The notes below the pieces were generated by a model that ran no database searches, was not told the DNA's origin, and saw nothing but the letters and a program-made list of their open reading frames with translations. Of a stretch of 64,000 nt of DNA, positions 61,133-64,000 are shown piece by piece; the first letter of the stretch is position 1, and every line of letters begins with the position of its first letter. Source of the DNA: Leptospira sp. (GTDB lineage: Bacteria; Spirochaetota; Leptospiria; Leptospirales; Leptospiraceae); the NCBI GenBank assembly GCA_009991425.1, contig JAACWH010000022.1:18741-82740 (forward strand). The letters run 5' to 3'. Both the position numbers and the translations under genes were made by a program.

Positions 61133-61924
61133 TTATTCCAAAAATTTCGTTCCACAATGTGAGCAGTAATTAGCATTTAAATCATTCTTTGAGTTACAAT
61201 TTGTACAAGGTTTAAACTTGTTACTAACCTTAGTCATTTCCATAGTAACAATTCCGGTGGGAACAGCTAAGATTGCGTACCCGATAATCATCGCAAAGGA
61301 CGATATGAATTTTCCCAAAACAGAGTTGGGAACCATGTCACCATAACCAACAGTAGTAACTGTTACGATAGCCCAATAGATACTTTGTGGGATACTAGTG
61401 AATCCTTTTTCTCCACCTTCTACAACATACATAATCGTTCCTAGAAATGTTACAATTGTTAATACCGTTGTAAGAAATATACTGATCTTGTAAGAGCTTG
61501 CAACTAAGGCTTCCATCAATACATGTGTCTCGCTAGTGAATCTAGCAAGCTTTAGTACTCGGAAGACTCTAAGCAGACGAAAGATTCGAATGATTACAAG
61601 ATAATGGTAACCTGTCACAATCAAGCTAATGAAGGAAGGTAAGATAGAAAGCAAATCAACCATACCCCAGAAACTAAAAATATAACGAATAGGTTTTGGG
61701 CTGATGAAAATTCTTATGATGTATTCCAGAGTGAATATAATAGTAAGAATCCATTCAAGCGAAATAAAAATCTGTTTGAATTGTAAATGGTAGCTTGGAA
61801 CGCTATCTAACATTACAAGTACGACACTGCTTAGAATGATCCAAAGTAGAAAAATATCAAAATTTCTTCCTGCTTTAGTATCTGTTTCAAAAACTATTTT
61901 GTATAATTTCTCTCGTATCGTCAT
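61133..61924 (-). CDS. Voltage-gated potassium channel with C-terminal zinc ribbon
   Basis: A 263-residue six-segment channel. S4 has regularly spaced Arg/Lys (IRIFRLLRVFRVLKLARF); the pore loop has the selectivity filter in TTVGYGDMVPNSVLG. Kv-like bacterial channels pass K+ with voltage. At the C-terminus, after a short helix, CTNCNSKNDLNANYCSHCG is a four-Cys zinc ribbon, an uncommon addition that could sense metal or redox state or mediate assembly. Confidence 0.9.
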   Translation of the reverse strand: MTIREKLYKIVFETDTKAGRNFDIFLLWIILSSVVLVMLDSVPSYHLQFKQIFISLEWILTIIFTLEYIIRIFISPKPIRYIFSFWGMVDLLSILPSFISLIVTGYHYLVIIRIFRLLRVFRVLKLARFTSETHVLMEALVASSYKISIFLTTVLTIVTFLGTIMYVVEGGEKGFTSIPQSIYWAIVTVTTVGYGDMVPNSVLGKFISSFAMIIGYAILAVPTGIVTMEMTKVSNKFKPCTNCNSKNDLNANYCSHCGTKFLE

Positions 61925-62035
61925 CGCTTCACCATTTGCTCAGTTATTCAAGTTATGACTACATCTTCCTACTTGAAAACTAAGAATTGTCTTTTAGTTA
62001 AAAAATATTATATGTCTTCCAGGAAAATTGAATCA

Positions 62036-62075
62036 ATCAATAATCAATTGATTATTGATAAAATTTGATTTTATC
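62036..62075. promoter_or_regulatory. Two overlapping palindromes upstream of the K+ channel gene
   Basis: A perfect 24-bp palindrome at 62036-62059 (left half ATCAATAATCAA) overlaps GATAAAAT-TTG-ATTTTATC at 62057-62075. They lie 112-151 bp upstream of the channel start and 35-74 bp after the methyltransferase stop. They contain few G/C, so a protein-binding operator is more likely than a terminator. Confidence 0.5.
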
Positions 62076-62109
62076 ATTATAAAACTTCTTCTTATTCATG
62101 AGAATGAAA

Positions 62110-62895
62110 TTAATTTCTAGATTTCCAGACTGCGAGCAGGGAGGCAAGACTATGCGAAACATTCAAGGAATCCACTGATTCAACCATAGGAAGGTGGATC
62201 AATGTATCACAAGAATTTTCCAGAGCTTCGGATATTCCTTCGGCTTCATTTCCCAGAATCAATGCCCAAGATTTGGGATAATTTATTTCATAAGCGGACA
62301 CATTATTCGGATGAGAGAAATTTGCACTCCCACCCAAAAGAGTAAATCCATTTTCTTTCAGTTGGAGGCAAGTAACTAGTAGTGATTCTGATTCGTGGAT
62401 TCTCATTCCAAAAATATTTCCCATGGACACACGAACTGATCTTCGAAGATAGGGATGTGATGATTCCTTATCGAAAATTAAATCCTTAATTCCAAAGGCA
62501 GTAGCTGTTCGAATGATGGAACCGATATTTTCTGAATCATAGATTCGATTAAGTATGACGATCGGATTACCTAGTTCAGAAAGGGGTAGGTTAGCAGGAA
62601 TTTCTGCCTCTGCCATAATTCCACGGTGGATAGAAAAACCGACAATCTCTTCTAAATAATCCTTTGTCGCTACATAGATATTCTCTTCTGGAATCTTTTT
62701 TGATTGAATGAAATCTAGATTTCGATTGATTGCAGATACTGTACCAAATACAGAATGTACGATCAAGTTTGAAGTCAAAAGTCTTTGCACAACCTTTTCA
62801 TTTTCAGCTATAAAATAATTTGCAAGGTCTTTAGGCTTCTTAAGGTTTGCATAAGCATTGATTCGAGAGTCAGATAAATCTGTTATTTCAATCAT
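62110..62895 (-). CDS. SpoU-family RNA 2'-O-methyltransferase (TrmH-like)
   Basis: A 261-residue SPOUT methyltransferase. Motif 1 region IVILNRIYDSENIGSIIRTA, motif 2 ALILGNEAEGIS and motif 3 IHLPMVESVDSLNVSHSLAS form the knotted SAM site. It methylates a ribose in tRNA or rRNA. The N-terminal 100 residues form the substrate-binding domain. A strong terminator lies just upstream, so it is transcribed apart from the lyase gene. Confidence 0.92.
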   Translation of the reverse strand: MIEITDLSDSRINAYANLKKPKDLANYFIAENEKVVQRLLTSNLIVHSVFGTVSAINRNLDFIQSKKIPEENIYVATKDYLEEIVGFSIHRGIMAEAEIPANLPLSELGNPIVILNRIYDSENIGSIIRTATAFGIKDLIFDKESSHPYLRRSVRVSMGNIFGMRIHESESLLVTCLQLKENGFTLLGGSANFSHPNNVSAYEINYPKSWALILGNEAEGISEALENSCDTLIHLPMVESVDSLNVSHSLASLLAVWKSRN

Positions 62896-62910
62896 TTGTT
62901 ATTGTTATAA

Positions 62911-62940
62911 AAAAAGCCCTCTATTGCTAGAGAGCTTTTT
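62911..62940 (-). terminator. Rho-independent terminator of the lyase gene
   Basis: On the minus strand a 13-bp stem (AAAAAGCTCTCTA with TAGAGGGCTTTTT, one G-U pair) closes a GCAA tetraloop and runs into a T tract. It sits 30 bp after the lyase stop codon and before the methyltransferase start. Confidence 0.88.
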
Positions 62941-62968
62941 AAACTTTTTCAAAGCTTTGGAAATGTCC

Positions 62969-63958
62969 TTAGCTAAAGAATCTTTTTTCGGCTTCTTCAG
63001 TAAGTTTTGTTCCAGAAAGTTTTGCATGTTGGATCAGTTCCCAGAAGTAACGGTAAGTTGCTCTGTCATGAAGGTCGCCATCATGTTGGATTGGTCCCCA
63101 ACTTGCATCCTGCGCTTTCACTAGAATGTCACAACCAGTTTGCACTTCAGTAAAGTTAGGTTGCATAGCATCAATGATAGATTGGATTTGAGTTGGGTAG
63201 ATGGACCACATTCTTAAGAATCCAAATTCATCGTGAGCACGTTTTGCATCAGCATAAGTTTGGTATTGGTTCTTAAGGTCCAATGTTACATTGTGTGCAG
63301 GAACAACTCCATGAGCGAAAGCGGCTGCAGAAACTTTTGCTTTAGCACGTCTTAGTAGTTCGTGGTCAAACTGTCCTGGGCTTTTCATACAAGAAGCAGG
63401 GATAGCACCGTGGTAGCCAGATATGAAATCCATCAAACCAAAATCAACAACTTGCATCCAAGGAAGAGATGCGATTTCTTCCACTTCCAATAGAGCTCCG
63501 TGAGTTTCAATTAGTACGTGAATAGGAATTTCTCTTTTGATGCCTGCTTTCTTAGTCGCATCTTGGATATAAGTAATCATTTCTTTTACCTGAGCTGCTT
63601 TAGTCGGCTTAGGAATTGTGATGTAGGCAATTTTTTCACCAGCACCAGGAACAATGATGTCAACATCTTGTTTCCAATAGGCATTGCTATGGTCGTGGAT
63701 ACGAACACCAGACATTTTGTGTTGGTTGAGTTCAGAATTTTGAACGCGAACAATCATTTCCGCATGTTCTTTTTCCTTACCAGTTTCTGCTCCATCTTCA
63801 CAGTCCATAGTGATGTCGAAGCGACCGCCCATTTTATTTTGCAATTCGAGAGCTTTGGTGATGAGTTTTTCAGAACCAGCGAAATGTTCGCAGAATGGGA
63901 TTACGGGAAAAGGTTTTTCGCCACTGAATAGGGCGTCTTGTGGGTGCGTTAGTGCCAT
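62969..63958 (-). CDS. HpcH/HpaI aldolase / citrate lyase family protein (malyl-CoA lyase-like)
   Basis: A 329-residue TIM-barrel lyase. Marks: FDITMDCEDGAETGKE with metal-binding acidic residues, MSGVRIHDHSNAYWKQDVDI, IHVLIETHGALLEVEEIASLP (metal Glu) and VVDFGLMDFISGYHGAI. This fits the malyl-CoA/citramalyl-CoA lyase group of the HpcH family. It would split or form a C-C bond with acetyl-CoA, glyoxylate or pyruvate. GAGGAT precedes the ATG. A downstream terminator ends the transcript; the promoter lies at or beyond the right edge. Confidence 0.85.
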   Translation of the reverse strand: MALTHPQDALFSGEKPFPVIPFCEHFAGSEKLITKALELQNKMGGRFDITMDCEDGAETGKEKEHAEMIVRVQNSELNQHKMSGVRIHDHSNAYWKQDVDIIVPGAGEKIAYITIPKPTKAAQVKEMITYIQDATKKAGIKREIPIHVLIETHGALLEVEEIASLPWMQVVDFGLMDFISGYHGAIPASCMKSPGQFDHELLRRAKAKVSAAAFAHGVVPAHNVTLDLKNQYQTYADAKRAHDEFGFLRMWSIYPTQIQSIIDAMQPNFTEVQTGCDILVKAQDASWGPIQHDGDLHDRATYRYFWELIQHAKLSGTKLTEEAEKRFFS

Positions 63959-64000
63959 GAATTTATCCTCAGGGTAAAATATTTCAGATATTTACCATTT

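Overview
The window is a chromosomal segment of an AT-rich spirochaete, most likely Leptospira or a close relative. The pointers are: many secreted proteins with loose spirochaetal lipoboxes; a DUF1554-type domain, which as I recall is largely leptospiral; small Leptospira-style lipoproteins; frequent TTG/GTG starts; and a typical leptospiral mix of housekeeping genes. No rRNA, phage, insertion sequence or CRISPR array was seen. Species, and pathogen versus saprophyte, cannot be decided from this window.

Layout. 0-5.4 kb: the end of a Thermus-type isocitrate dehydrogenase, an ABC-2 exporter pair, then a two-component system (sensor and OmpR-type regulator) divergent from a Spy/CpxP-like lipoprotein, with CpxR-box-like sites between them. 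5.4-14.8 kb: a polyamine/GABA locus. Two aldehyde dehydrogenases and a class III aminotransferase lie on one strand, with a TetR regulator; a complete spermidine/putrescine-type ABC importer (binding protein, ATPase, two permeases) lies on the other. A perfect 22-bp palindrome sits at the divergent promoter. Imported polyamine would be oxidised and transaminated toward succinate. 15-22 kb: lytic transglycosylase, an RCC1-propeller lipoprotein, a NamZ-like exo-muramidase, DUF2797, a pseudouridine synthase and methionine aminopeptidase. 22-31 kb: motA, aldo/keto reductase and SsuD-like monooxygenase in one tight operon, an SSS symporter with an EAL-YkuI protein, a UbiA-like operon and an HDAC-like deacetylase.

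31-38.6 kb is the most accessory-looking part: a second propeller lipoprotein, a VapBC toxin-antitoxin pair, two small secreted proteins, a decayed copy of one of them, nhaA, an ankyrin lipoprotein, a DUF1554 lipoprotein and several palindromic or GC-rich repeat elements. 38.7-51 kb: MaoC and GST genes, a cyclic-nucleotide-binding protein, a GT39 glycosyltransferase, a PHP-domain protein, sixA, hpt, an SH3 lipoprotein whose signal peptide is cut off by a T-tract frameshift, sppA, surE, a TPR protein and a Pro-Arg-His tRNA cluster. 51.5-64 kb: large secreted repeat proteins (Ig/delta-60; choice-of-anchor D plus metzincin protease), a ferritin-like protein, an alpha/beta hydrolase, a voltage-gated K+ channel with a zinc ribbon, a SpoU methyltransferase and an HpcH/HpaI-type lyase.

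Recurring themes are surface lipoproteins that share an N-terminal 'NPCDP...C' module but differ in the domain behind it, and short GC-rich stem-loop elements with common end sequences in long intergenic gaps. Coordinates of motifs were read by eye; family names rest on recognised motifs, not on database searches.
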